Shown: positions 1-13,861 of the stretch, one piece after another
How the letters are laid out: every line of letters starts with the position of its first letter
Position numbering within the stretch: position 1 is the first letter of the stretch
From: Paragordius varius
Taxonomy: Eukaryota; Nematomorpha
NCBI GenBank assembly: GCA_964247055.1
Contig: OZ176055.1
Coordinates: 7,626,001 to 7,690,000 of the forward strand
Direction of reading: 5' to 3'
DNA length: 64,000 bases
Position numbers and translations under genes: made by a program
The notes under the pieces: model-generated
Told to the model about the DNA's origin: nothing
The model's input: the letters and a program-made list of their open reading frames with translations, nothing else
Databases searched by the model: none

Positions 1-313
1 TTGATTCATAATCTTTCGAATACTTGATTTATAAAGTAATAGTTTTTACTCTCGTATGCCTCTAATTGTAAATACACTCTTTGCAAAGCAGTAGCATTAT
101 TTTTGGCTCATGGCTTTCATAATGCCCATAAATTGTTGAGGTTGTGTGAGGGTATGCTTAACTAATAAATATATATTAAGAATCAGACTTTTATTATAAA
201 ATTCGAAAAGTTCATGATGATAACTATGGGCTAATTTTATTTGTATAAGCTCATTATGAGAGCGAGTCCATATAATGTGTTCAATGTACATCAGTAAATT
301 ATGCCTTTTCCAG

Positions 314-1065
314 GTATGCATATACTCCTTTATTGGATAATCCCGAATACGATGACTCAGATGCCGAAGAATATGGATTATCGGGAGGGTACGTTCGTTT
401 AAATAGCAATGGTTTTGGACAAAATGGGACAACCATTGCAAATAAACGTATAATTAGCAATGGTAAGGTAAAGCGAATAAATACAAAAATCAAACCACAA
501 AATAATTTTGGTAATTATGACTCAAACACCTCTTCAGACAGCGAAACCAATCCAAACTTTAACGCTGAGGGCGAAGATGAAATTTTTAATGCAGCATCTG
601 CTAAAGGTATCATAATAAACTTAGTTTATTCGCCTAATTATTTTTGAAAGGTTTAAATCTCACATTAAGTTGATTAGATTTAGATTTTTGATTTCTTATT
701 ACTATTTATTTAAAAATTGCTTTTTTATTTCCATGATGATAATATATGTATAGAAATCTTAAAAGACAAAGCAGCCACCACACAAAGGGATCAAAATTCG
801 ACAAAGGTAGTTTTTTTTACTAATTACTTATAATAATTAAACAATAATATATTTTTTTTCGTCCTAGAACTCAGAAACGAATTCAAACACTATAAATACA
901 ACTAATCTGTTGGAACACACGTATATATTTATATACTATTGCGGTATTGTAGTATTTTAATTTGGTATTAATCTTTTATTAAATTTTTTTAGCTCAATAC
1001 CTAATCTAATTGACTCCGACGACGATGAGCAAATCAAACAGTTTGAAGTTGGAAAAATGCAATAA
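314..1065 (+). CDS. 3' end of an unidentified acidic protein (last four exons)
   Basis: Four exons, 314-606, 754-806, 868-920 and 993-1065 (TAA at 1063-1065). Every junction has GT/AG and the frame passes through phases 1, 0 and 2 without a break. The 5' part lies before the window; exon 314 follows ttttccag in phase 2. The C-terminal 156 or so residues start YAYTPLLDNPEYDDSDAEEY and are rich in Asn, Ser, Thr, Asp and Glu, with an LIDSDDDEQ patch near the end. There is no Cys and no membrane segment, so this is a disordered tail, possibly cytoplasmic. I do not recognise the family. A polyadenylation signal follows 29 nt after the stop, supporting this as the true gene end. Confidence 0.75.
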
Positions 1066-1093
1066 ATAGATATACTATTTTTACTTAATAACA

Positions 1094-1099
1094 AATAAA
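1094..1099 (+). promoter_or_regulatory. Polyadenylation signal AATAAA
   Basis: Canonical AATAAA 29 nt downstream of the stop codon at 1065. Common by chance in such AT-rich DNA, but the position fits. Confidence 0.5.
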
Positions 1100-4000
1100 G
1101 AAAAAGCTTAAAACATATACTTATAGATATTGTAATTAATTATATAGTTTTATATATATAGAAATAAATTTATTTTTGCAATACGGTTTATAGGAAAATT
1201 AAACAAATTCTTTATAAGAGTGATTGGGATTAGAATATACATATAATTAAAATAAACCCTCAAATAAACTAAAAAGATGCAAAATATGATTTTTTATGAC
1301 AATTTTTGTGCCACATAAAACCTATTTATATATATTTTATTTTTATATTTAAAAAAAATTAATCTTAATTTTACCAAATAAAAATGCCGCCTCAATAACA
1401 AATTTTAAAAAAATGATATTAATTTATTTTGGCATCAAAATGAAATTCCATTAAGAAAAAATAGTATAATTAATATGTAATATTTCTTTTTTTGATGATT
1501 TTAATGGCTAAGGAAAAATAAAATTTTTTTATTTTAAGTACAAGTTTAAGTTAGTTAAAATTAAGGCCGTGGTATATTATGCAAAATCAAGATGTGTTTA
1601 AGGTTATATTAATTTCATTTTTTATCAAATTTCACTTAAAAGAATTCAAAATTGTAAATATTTGCTCTCTCTCATACTTAAATTTATTTATTAACATTGA
1701 ATCATAATCAATTTTTGTAATATGGGGCTTCAAAAAAATATATTGAATATAAAACGCTTATTGACAGAAAGTATAATTATTGCAGAGATATTGTCTTGAT
1801 TGTAAATGAAATCAAATTATATTTTATTTCACACTAATTTTATTTAACAAATTTTGGAATTTTCTAATTATCCCAATACTAATGAATCAATTTAGTATTA
1901 ATTTATAGTTTTTAGCTCGAAAAATGTTATGACAATGGTTTGAAATGAATGAATAAATAAAAATAACAAGATATTTGGTTTGTATTTAGCTTCTTCCAAA
2001 AAAACTATTTATCATAATGTGCCCGTTATTAGATTTTGATTTTGGCTAATTGTGAAGATAATGCAATTTAAATTGATACCGTTTCTTTCAGTAGTTTTAA
2101 AAAATAAACTATAATAGAGATTGGGGTCACTTTATACCCCAATTCGAATCAAAATGTAAAAAATGACACACAATCGAATCTTGAAGCGTTTCAAATATGC
2201 TTATAAAAAAAATTTCACAATATTAATTAACAAAAAAGGAGTTTGGAATTCTCATTTCTTCCATAAAATTTTTTCTTATAGACTGTAAATTGGTTAATTT
2301 GTAAATAGCACAGCCACTGTGTTTTAATGCATTTTAAATATGTCAATATTTGCGCACACTAATTTGAGTCCACCATAATATACTTAGTTAATAAATAATT
2401 ACCGCTCTTTTTCACAGTCACAACCAACCTGTAGCGATATCATAGTTTTGTTAAAAAATGGAACATTTTTAATTTTAATTAAAACACATACAAATCTGAG
2501 CCGACCCAAATTTATCTAATTCCTTAATGTTCATTTATTAAAAATAAATGTTTGGCCCAAATTCTGACTGATTTATTTATATTTTTTTAACACATGTCAA
2601 TTGTTATATATATTTTATTTTTTTATCTATGTTTTAGTCTACAACATAATAGATTATTATTATTAAATCAATACTTAGGGCGGTTGATAACATATAAATT
2701 AGTTCTTATGTAAAAAATTACGACAAATATATATATATATATATATATATACTGATAAAAATACGAATATTATATTTGTTCAATAAACCATATTCCTCGA
2801 CTTTACATAAGTGATTAATGTCAAATATTTTGACAATAATGAATTACATTTGATAATGTTTAATTCATACTTTTAAAAAACCCCAAATTAATTAATATAT
2901 GCATATGTAACATATAGTTAGGTAAAACTTTATGTTTATTCATATTTGTATTAAAAAAAATTTCGTAATAATATTAATGCATGTATTTTCATAATGGCTG
3001 TTTTTCAATCTCACCAATTTGTCGTAATATCAGTTTAAAAGGTATATATATTTATATTATACATTCATTCACAATCATAACATTTAAATAATTTTTTAAC
3101 ATAAATATTTTTTGCTTGATTTTTTAACTTGCGATGGTCAATTTTACTAAAAAATATCAGCAATATATTGTAACACTTAAATTGGAGTGAGACCTCTATA
3201 TTTTAACCTTGGTGGTGATGTTATAAATGTGTTAATAAGATATATCACATAAAATGGTAAAAGGACCGCATTTAACTCTTACGCTAGCCATTATTTAAAC
3301 GATTATAATTATGCTACACACTTTATATACGTACCATTTCTCATATAACACATTTTGTACTTAAAATAATTTTTTTTATTGGAAAAAAAATGTTTCATAT
3401 GTATGTAATAAGGTTTGAAATGTATAATAATAATAAGTGGTTTGGTCTATGGTCAAACTTTTATAACAAAATTTGGAATTAAAATATTTTTTTTTCAATT
3501 TTAAAAACTGCAGCGCATATTTAATGCATGGAAAAACCTTGTGTCTACACACTTAAATAATTTTATAATTAATACCATCTTTAATCCATATTCCATCATT
3601 TCATTGTCATTATCAAGGATTTTAATTTAATTATTATTCTTACATCAAACTTAAAAGATGAAATACATCTTATTTCAATTGTGAAAAATTTATTAAAAAA
3701 TTTTGTTTGAACGATATTAACTTTAATAATAAATAATAATTGAACCCTCTTTTTACCTTGAGAAATAGCCAAAAAACTCTATCTGAAATATATTGATAAT
3801 ATTGAATATTCATCACCATTCGTAATTTATTAAGTAAGTTAAATTTAATCAATAAGTGCTAACCCAATTTGCCTATAGATGTTTTATTAATGTTTTATTT
3901 ATTTTAAAAAAATATTTTTGGTGAGTCGTCTTTTGACGATACGATGTTAAAATGCCCCCTGAAAGTTCCATAATTTTGCCTCCGGTGTTTCTAATTTTCT

Positions 4001-4490
4001 AGGGTCAATTTTGATGCAATTCGACAATATATATTAACTTTTAAATATTACTGATATTATATTCATTGTATTAATTAATTTTATACCAATGCGTATTTCA
4101 CATTTTATATATTGTTTATTTTTATTGTTTAAAATTTATTTTAGATAATGCTGTGTTGTATTCCTGATGTGACACATTGATCTTGATTATATAAATTAAT
4201 CCTTCCTGAAAATTGTGATTCAGCCCAAGAAAAACAATATAAAATACATTGAATGTATTGACATCTATATATTAATAGAAAACATAAAAAACCAATAGCA
4301 ATCACATCTAAAAAATTATATATTTTTAAAGCCCGCATTTCTTTATCGCAAATTATTTTTTGAAACTCATGCGCTGTACCACTGTTGAAAAAAACGCACA
4401 TCAATCGGATTAGTCATTTGGAATTCCAAATATCTTACATATTTATTAATCAATAATAGAAAATTATTTAAACTTATTTACAACTAAAAC
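1100..4490. other. Intergenic, AT-rich, no gene seen
   Basis: About 3.4 kb with only short open frames of low-complexity composition on both strands. It contains a TA microsatellite near 2731-2751. No exon-like segment with splice sites and balanced codon use was found, and no recognisable transposase or RNA gene. Confidence 0.6.
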
Positions 4491-4493
4491 GCA

Positions 4494-4500
4494 TATATAA
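4494..4500 (+). promoter_or_regulatory. TATA-like box before the EGF/LamG gene
   Basis: TATATAA 32 nt before the ATG at 4532. Plausible core promoter, but TATA strings are frequent in this AT-rich window. Confidence 0.3.
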
Positions 4501-4531
4501 ATTGATTTTTTTCCATTATACTTAATTCACC

Positions 4532-7500
4532 ATGAGTGGTAATATAAAATTTGCTAAAAGTTATTTTTGCTTATATTCTGCTGCCATTTTCATATTATCC
4601 CACCTTATAAGTTACGTGTCCTCTCGTCAATGTCCAGGAGTTGACGTAAATTCGGACCCCAATGTACCGCCAAATCCGTTACTTTGGAGAAGTCAACCAC
4701 AAATACATGTGGTTAAATGGATCCCTGACAATCTTTGCAATAACGTACAAGAGTGTTACGGAAATTCTGGTATATATTTTGTTTCTGGGTTACTTTCCTC
4801 AATAAATATGACAATATTTACAAAATGGATTATACTATTTTATTATCTAATATTAAGATAGAAATAAGGTTCAATAAAAACGCTTAAATATGCTAGAAAT
4901 TAGCGAGTAATTTAGGTTAATGTTGCAGAAACACTTATTATTTCATTCATATTTATACAATTCTTTTTAACGGGTATTTTGTTTGATAAAAATGTAATAT
5001 CTACATACATATACTTTATAGGTTTTACGCAATATACAATGTTTTTATAAACGCATTCATAGGAAGTCCGGATGAGGTTTCAGATCACTATCCCCAGTTG
5101 TGTCCGCTCTACATTCAGCACGGAGATCCAGTTTACTTTGTTTCAGGCCCTAATGAAAATGATTACTTGAACCCCATGGCTGTGAGCCAACGTGATTTCC
5201 ATAATTGCAGTTTAATCACTTATCCATATTACGGAAAGGTTACCACGCTTCCCAAACGCCATTCTCTCTTGGTCCCTGCCAAATTTTTATTTCCTCAAAC
5301 ACATCATTTTGTTCAGATACCTTTTCTCGGCTCTCCGGGTTGTGAAACTGGGTTCAGACTCAGGGTTACTGTCAGGACGCAGGACTGTACTGTCGCTTCA
5401 TACTCTAACGTACCATGTTTTGGGAATGGATATTGTGTTTTTATAGATAAAAACGCTCGCTTACGTTCCAACCAATTAGGTGCGTCTAATGGGGCGAATG
5501 GGACAGAATATTGTGAAAAGGATGATGCTAGTGAAGTAATGTGTTTTTCATTAAAATTTTTGCATTTTAATTAATGATAGCCTGATATTCAAATTTTTTG
5601 CATATATACCCACAAAATAATTTAGACAAATGGGACGTCTCAGCTTTTTACCTGCAAATGTCGCGTTCCCTTTAAGGGGCGTTACTGTGAAGATTATGAT
5701 GCTTGTTGGAACAATTCCTGTCTTAACGGTGGCCAATGCCATGATTTACGGAAAGGAATCAATAATAAAGATTATACGTGTACATGCCCTGCTAATTGGA
5801 TAGGTAGGGCTATCTTTTAAATTTGACGATTATGTAAAAGTCAATTAATTATTTAAAATAATGTTTGCATCATAAATGACCTTCGTCATAATATGTATTG
5901 ATATTTCCTTTTTATATGCATTTTATATTTTTTTGAAATTAAGGGAAAAGGTGCGAATTCGTCAAATCTTGTTTCGAAGATCTATGTCAAAACGATGGAC
6001 AATGTTTTTATGATACGTCGCGTCCAGGGCATTATCAATGTGTTTGTCAACCCGGATTCAGTGGTCAACGCTGTGAGCAATCTTCAGCACCCGGGCGGGA
6101 ATACTTACAAAATTTAACGCAAAACTTGATTCGCGAACAAGATGCAAGAGATCGAGCGCTACTGGGTAAAGATGGAGAAATGATTCAAAATTTAGATATA
6201 TTGGGTAGCAATGCTACCCGATTAGTTTATCCACGCATCATTATCCCAGGGTACATTACCCAAGGTGGTCCAAACAATCCACCACCTACCTTCTGTACTG
6301 CTGGTAATCAAGATTGTGCAGAATGTGGTTGTGGTTTTAGCGGAGTGTGCCTCAAAGAAAAATCCACCGGTCCAAATTCATGTTTTTGTCCACCTGGTGT
6401 ATCCGGACCTGCTTGTCAAACCTTGGCAGGTATTTGTACGTATGCGCAGCCTTGCTTAAACGGTGGCACATGTTTAGAACGAATGACCCCTTCAGATCAA
6501 TCAAAACCTCTTACAGTCCCTGGTCAAGATGATGCAGAAGCACTTGTTTTTCAGGCTCCTGGTGAGAATTCTCCACCACAACCAACTATTCCATGGTCTG
6601 TTTTAACTGCCAAACCTTCTCCATCATCTCAACAACAATCGAACATACCTGGTGCAGTTGAAAATTTCCAGCCGCAAACTACTCCTAACGCTCTACTAAA
6701 TGGGGGAGATCCTAATCAAAAACGGTCTTATGTTTGTTTGTGTCCCACCGGCTTTTTCGGACCCAATTGTGAAAATAATATAAATGATCCCTCACTTTGT
6801 ACGACACCAGATGGGCTTATCAAAGGCCAGCAAGAAGGGATAGATTTAGGTAAATAATTATTTTTTGTTTATTTGAAATATTAAAATATATACTTAATAA
6901 TGGTAGGACAAATATGTCAGGCTAGACGAGAAAATAATATTAAGTTTCCTATTACGTCATATCGTAATAACATCCCTCCTTATTCGTATGATCCTCAGCC
7001 ATCGAATCAATATCCTGCCTCGTCACCTAATCATGAGAAATCTTTTGACACTGCACGTGAAGAGCTTGACACTCAACATAGGTTAGAATATGAAAAAGGT
7101 ATCCGAGAAATGTTACTTAGTTGTCAGAACGGTGGAACCAAAATTAATAATGGGAACCCTAATGAGCCATGTAGGTGTCCGGACGGGTTTAGTGGTAGAT
7201 TTTGTGAATCCGCAATAGGAACTAAACGAAACCAGTTTTTTAATCCTGAGGACTATGAGGTAACTTCTGCACCAACTGAAACCATGACTCCAGCTCCGCC
7301 GTTGAGAAATGAACCAATCCCAGCTTATATTACACCTTTGGCCCCCGTTTTCGCTGACATAGCGGGACAAACATCCTATACCCCACCTCCAATGCATAGA
7401 GATATTGGATTTTATCCGCCAGGTATTAATGATACCATCTATAAATCTGAACAATGGTTGCCTTCCTATCCCACACCTTCTCCGCCCATTAATAAAATAG

Positions 7501-10500
7501 CAGTTGTCAATGATCAAAATATTTATGGCCAACCTGTTGCAACAACACCTTCCCCACCCATCTATCCAATTGTTATTGGTATTAATTTCGTTTTGGTACT
7601 GCCTGCACGGATTCCAATCTATTTCCGATCTTTTCCAATGTGTGCATGCCGCCAATTCTTTTAGCCTATATTTCTACCATTTTCTGTAAAAGACTTTGCA
7701 TGGTATTTTATAAATATATACTGTATTTTATGTGTGATTTGGAGTGAGTGCTCATTGTCATAATACATTAGCATATGTTAGAGCATTTCAAATTAATATA
7801 TTTAGAGCAATCACAAACATTGCAGCCTGCACCACCAACTTTACAACCTTTGATAACACAAAATCTTGATAGGCTAAATGACGTATCTAAAGGAGAAGAA
7901 CAAGAAGAAGCTTTTCCGACAATACGCACATTAAGACCTATGCCAGTCATGCACGATGCGGAAGTAATATCAACTACTGAATCATACCATCCGCTTCCAT
8001 CAGCCGAACACGCTCGAAGGCAGATGATTGAAGAATTGAAGGTATCGTGTCAAAATGGTGGCACCCCACAAATATCTCCAAGTTTAAACGTTGAAACTTT
8101 CAAATGTACGTGTCCGCCTGGATTTGCTGGTAGATACTGTGAATCTACCGTCATGATTACAGAAGTTCCTAATCTACCAATAACTACCGTTCCCCCTGTG
8201 GTATTAGTGAGAGAACCACCAGCAACAATATATTCACCTCCTGTTGTTAGTGTTCCTGAAAACGAAAAAGTTTTTTATGTACCAAAACAACTAGAAACGG
8301 ATTCTCGGATAAATACAAATGTAGCACCAACACAAATAGTTGTTAAGCAACAAGTTGGACAGCAATCTGGACCATTACATCCGGTTCAAAACAGTTTTCC
8401 AGACTATGACTCAATAAAACAATATAATGAGTATAATGCGTTACCGGGTCGGATCATCAATACTCGGATCCTTAATGCAATGTGTCAAAATGGTGGCACA
8501 CCTTTTCTAGAACCGAGAGGAGATGTGCGCAATTTCATGTGCCTTTGTCCGCCCAATTTTCAAGGTCGATATTGTGAAACAACTGTCCCATATGTAAACT
8601 ACAATGTCCCAATTCAACCTGAAGGAAATTCGATGGCCTATCAAATTGCCCCAGCACCCTTGCAAACTCCATATGTAGTGGGTGTTAATCAAGGTCAACG
8701 AAAATATTCATACATCGTTCCGTAAAAATGTCCTAATGAAAACATTTTTGCCTTCTTTTTGCGAATTGAATCAAAAGATCTCTTTAAGACACATTAATTT
8801 ATTCATATTTATAACAATTTTTTTTATTGATTATTAGAATTTAACAAAAACTTTGGATCTCGATTCTTACCTAATTAAATTTATAGATGTGCTAATCTTA
8901 TCCTAAATAAATTTTCCATGTGATAATTAGTCAAATAAATTAACTCAAATACGAAATCTTAATATTAGTAAATATTTAATTATGAAGTGATTTTCACCCA
9001 AAAACTTTTAATTATTCCATCAATGCACGACTTCCCCTTCTTAACTATTTTTAAAAAATACATATATCGTTAATGCACGTCTTAAAGAGATCTTTCGATC
9101 CCTAGTTTTTTATTATTTTATTTGTGAGCACGGAGTGTAAAAATTAGTATTAATACAACAGATAAACAACCAATTCCTTACCCCCATTCACCGGGAAGAC
9201 AGGAATACGATTCTAGTGTATATATAAATACTCCAAATCTAGCGCCTCAATACGATCAAAAAGATACATATGTTGACCAGTATGACAGAGCTAAAACTGG
9301 GCGATTTCCTCATCAATCTAGTGATAGTGATGCCCCAATGACTTATCCAAAAACCATAGTTGTTTCAACTATGAATAATCAAAATGGCCAACAAGATGTT
9401 GCGAATAAGCAACAAAATTTTCCAGCATCCTTTTATGTGCGGTGTCAAAATGGCGGAACACCGTACTACACGACACCCTATGAATCTGGTGTATATTGTA
9501 TTTGTCCAGCCAATTTTTATGGCAAATATTGTGAAAGTGCAGCAAGCCTTCCCCCTCAACTCCCAACACTAATACAACAAACTTATACAGATGGTCCCCC
9601 TATAAACAATGGTTTTCTAGTTATATTTATCCGATCCTATCGTTTGATTTTTTTGCATGAAGAAATAATTGTCTAAAAACTTCCATTTTATTTGTGTTGT
9701 TTAGGAGCACAAACACCATCCACAATGGGACAAACTTTGGAATGCATGAATGGCGGGACACCCGATTTCGTTTCATACGTTTGTCGGTGTCCTCCACGTA
9801 TAGCAGGCTCCCGTTGTGAATTTATGTTAGGTCAACCATCGCCAAGTCCAACGCCTAGCATGGAGCCACCCATGAGTGAATCATCACCTAGTTCAGTTAC
9901 CCCGGTTATCCCAATCGTAGTTGGGGATGTTAGAACATTTGAAACTACCTCCTTTCCATCAACAATGCCACCCACAACGCCTGAACCAACAACATTGCCT
10001 GGTTTAGGTATGAAAATATTAGTTAGCGTTTGTACAATCTATTTTCCTATTTCTGAAATATATTAAAAATACCAATTATCAATGTCAATAATATTTTCTC
10101 ATTATTTTGTCAAAGGTGTATGTGTTGATAATTATGAATGTCAAAACGGAGGCCAATGCATACGAAATACCCTACCCAACGGGCAACCCTTGAATCAATG
10201 CTTATGCCCGTCACCATACTCTGGTAGAATCTGTGATAAAGGTTTTTTAACTATATATATACTTTTTTTCAAAATAAAATTTATATACATATTAAATCTG
10301 TATCTTGTCATGATAGCTAATGATCTAACAAATCCCATGTTTACTGGACAATCATTAGTTACGATTGAGCGACCGATTGCATGGAACCCTGGAGAGCGCT
10401 TAACGATAGATGTAGAAATTAATCCACAATCCGACACAGGCACTATCTTAAAATTGATAAACCCTGGACAGAATCCTCCAAACTCCAACATTTCCTTCCA

Positions 10501-13500
10501 TCTTTACCTAAAAGATGGTCAAATACATTACGATGTTATACATGATCCAACAAACACTGTTTTGGCGCACGTGATATCCAACAACGACATTAAAATTGGT
10601 CAACCAAATAAAATACAGATTGAGTAATTATTAAATTTGCCAGAAATAAATATATAAATATTAAAATATTATAATAAAAATAAATTAATATAAAGCTTTG
10701 GAATTTTTATATTATATTTTTTTTAATTTTGTATCTTTTTTAGAAACACATTTGTTCCGGGAAGTAATCGTTTGGGCTCCGTAAGTCTAGCCGTAAGCAA
10801 TGACCAGGAAACTGCTTTAGATGTGGTTACCATTTCAAACAACACTATGCCAACCTTCAACATTGATATTGCTATGGGTCCGGCCTCTGCTATTTATATT
10901 GGGTCTGGCGGTTCTGATAGACTGTTAACTATCCCAGGCGTCCATCCGGACAATGATAAAGACAGAGGAAATTACCGTGGTACCATAACCAATTTACTTA
11001 TAAATGGACAACCTATCAATTTAGTGTCCGACGCTAGCTCAAGTTTTGGACTTGTACCTTTGGATTCAGGGTCTTGTGACAATAAATGTCGGAATGGTGG
11101 TCAATGCACAATGTAAGGATATTATAGTTTATTTATACAGTGTGTTAAATTATAATTATTGATCAAATGCAGTTTCTATTATAATATTTTATAATGAATA
11201 AAGATTTCTTTTGTTATAAGTATTTATGAGCAAATAATAAAATAAACAAAGTTACAAAAAATTAGATTTTATTATGTCATTATCTTAGGAATGGCTGGAA
11301 CGCTGTTTGCACCTGTCCTTCCGGGTTTCAAGGGGTCTTTTGTGAAAGCCAGGGATGTGATCAATGTCAAAATGGAGGCATGTGTATTAATCTAAGAGGC
11401 AAAAATAGTCACATCTGTTTGTGCCCATACGGTTTCACCGGATTAAATTGCGATCAAAGTATATTGTAAATTACAGTTTTTCAAATCCAAAATAAAACTA
11501 ATAGTTTATGAGAATTTTAATTCCATGCAGTAAAATTAATTATACCCCGTTGACATTTGCCAACATTTGGTAGTATGATGCAGTCTTTTTATATAGTCTA
11601 ATTTTTTACTTAGTATGTCTATCTATTTCTTTTTGAAATAACTATTCAGTAATTCAGATATTTAGCATAACGATTCTTCACCCCATCACATTATTTATGA
11701 GTTTTTTGACAATTATGTTACAGAATTAGAAATGGATACGAAAAACACCTATCAATTTAGTGGTATGAAATACGGTTATACATCTTACGTTCAATTTTCC
11801 CCACCAAAAAACATGGATTTCGAGTTTGAGATTCAGTTCAAATTTATTTCTCCGGCCAATTCTACGGCCTGGAAGAATAGTTTACTTGTGTTTTCTGGCC
11901 CCAATATGATGCAAAGCAAAAATGGTCCTTACTTCGTTGTTGGCATACATGATAACACTCTTGTTTACCGAATCGATCCAGTAGGAGATGATCAAACTGG
12001 TAATTATGCAGCACATAAAACAAATTTCGATAATATTAATAGTTTAATATGCATTGCCAAAAATAAAATCTAACCTATTTTTATACTCTATTTCCTTTAT
12101 TTAAAAATTCTTACGCGTTCGATAAGATTTTCTATCTTTTATAGAGATGTATTAGTTTTATCGCTTTTTTCAATCTTGGTTTAATAGATCAGATGCAAGA
12201 ATTAACTATTCCTCTGGATACCAACTTACCATCGCATGAGGTAAGATTTGGTCGCAATCTTCAAGAAATATGGTTGAGTGCAGATTCCAATCCTGAAGCA
12301 CGGAGTAACTAAAAAATTATTTTATTTAGAAGGCTATCACTACCATTTTTTGAATTTTAAATCCTTATAACAAATTAATACATACCACTTTTTGATTATG
12401 AATCTTTATGTTATAGCCCAACTAACTGGCCCATCAAATGTCAGAATGAATGTTTGGAATGGAATTTTCTTTGGAGGTTACCCAACCTACCTCATGCAAC
12501 TTCTTCCACGGGGTGCTTCCTTGTTCCGTAATGGATTTAAGGGTCAGTTTTTTATGTTATATTTTGCGCAAATTATATTGTCATTTTGAAATTTATTTAC
12601 TCAATCATTGTATGAACCATTTATAACATATCTTACAACTAGGTTGCGTTTATGATATTGCGGTACGTGGTGGCAGTAACAGTCAGCTACGACCTATAAC
12701 GGATGCTGGATCTCGATTAGTTAAAAGTTTGAATACATTACCGTGTTTCAAGGAGCCGTGGTGTGCAAGCGATAACATGGCCCTTTCAACGTGTCAAAAT
12801 GAAGGCGTGTGCATAGATTTAGGTGCTAACTATTACTGCCGATGTATGCCTCAATGGATGGGGCAACGTTGTGAAATACCAAATCCTGCCCTCACAACTA
12901 CTCCCATATCCAATGCCATTCAAACAAGTTTTTTTTCCCTATTAATCCACTATTTATTGAGTTTGTTTGTGGCATGATAGATAAATTATTTTAAAAAATA
13001 TATAATCATTTATTTTGGATAATACAGATATAGGTGGGATTATACTACCTGGAGCAACAGATTTTACAACTCTCCAAGGAGACGCCCAACAAACAGGAAT
13101 AGCGACGCCCATAGATTTGAGTCGGAATCAGTGCGAACTTATCATAGATAATTCATTGAATGAACCCTTTAGTGTTAATATACGGTTTGCTGGCACTCCG
13201 AATTCCGATCAAATCATCATTGTCTTAAACATCGTAATATCTCTTGCCATTTTTATATTTTATATTTTTAAAACAAATTGATTGATGATACATTTACATT
13301 AGATGGCTGAAAATCGATCATTGTACAAATTAACATTCATTTTGGATTTCCGACCCTTAATTAACCTGAAACAGGGTGAATCTGTAGCAATCAAAGATGA
13401 CGTATTCGTACTTCCACTAAACAACTCACTCAAGATACGAAATTTTACATTGTCAAAGTACTGTTTTTATTATCAATAAATTTATTAAATTATATATCTT

Positions 13501-13861
13501 TATTTGATAATATAGAATCAAATCTAAATTGAGTATCAATGTAAATGATGTTGTACACGATCTTAATGTTAATATCACAAATCACGAAATCATTCATAGT
13601 CTATCCCTAGGATTGGGTAAGAATTGTAATTTAAAATAAAAGAAACATTGTTTGTTCACTATATTTTTTGTAAAATTATAAACATATATATATTCTGTAG
13701 GTAATATCAATCGAAACCAATCAAGCCTAACCTTCATGGCTGGAAATGATTTTTGCTATAAAACAGCTGAATTAATTATTCAGAATTCCATTATCAATAT
13801 TGATGATTATTTTAATTGCAATATGATCAAACGGTGTCCTGACACCATGAGGCGACGCTAA
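4532..13861 (+). CDS. Multi-EGF / laminin-G extracellular surface protein
   Basis: Exons 4532-4769, 5063-5535, 5626-5803, 5944-6849, 6907-7578, 7806-8721, 9148-9611, 9705-10007, 10116-10241, 10317-10623, 10744-11112, 11289-11458, 11724-11999, 12188-12304, 12417-12542 and 12643-12977 form a continuous frame of 1,991 aa; most introns are phase 1. The ATG at 4532 starts a signal peptide (to about residue 31, then SSRQCPG). An unidentified Cys-containing N-terminal region of about 190 residues follows. Next come EGF modules with CxNGGxC / CxCxxGFxGxxCE signatures in exons 2-5, four-cysteine EGF-like units between Pro/Thr linkers (exons 5-8), a six-cysteine EGF (exon 9), a laminin-G-like domain (exons 10-11), two EGFs (11-12), a second laminin-G-like domain (13-16) and a final EGF. 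In the short form a hydrophobic tail ending LLIHYLLSLFVA resembles a GPI signal. Likely a cell-surface or matrix adhesion protein; no orthologue is named because I cannot search. Confidence 0.9.
12643..13861 (+). CDS. Alternative 3' ends of the EGF/LamG gene
   Basis: Exon 16 (from 12643) can read to TGA at 12975-12977, giving a hydrophobic GPI-like tail. It also has an in-frame phase-1 donor after 12927 (A|GTTTTT; donors of this kind follow 9611 and 10241 in the same gene). That donor joins cleanly to 13028-13233, 13303-13457, 13516-13616 and 13701-13861 (TAA), giving 2,182 aa. The added exons encode a beta-rich segment (for example KIRNFTLSK, LSINVNDVVHDLNVNIT) that looks like a degenerate third laminin-G-like domain, with only three Cys and a basic MRRR end. 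The exons could instead belong to a separate small gene, but all four junctions keep phase. Confidence 0.6.

Noticed and set aside
7113-7655. 180-codon minus-strand open frame
   Set aside because: It is antisense to exon 5 of the EGF gene; its Cys/Trp content mirrors the EGF codons on the other strand.
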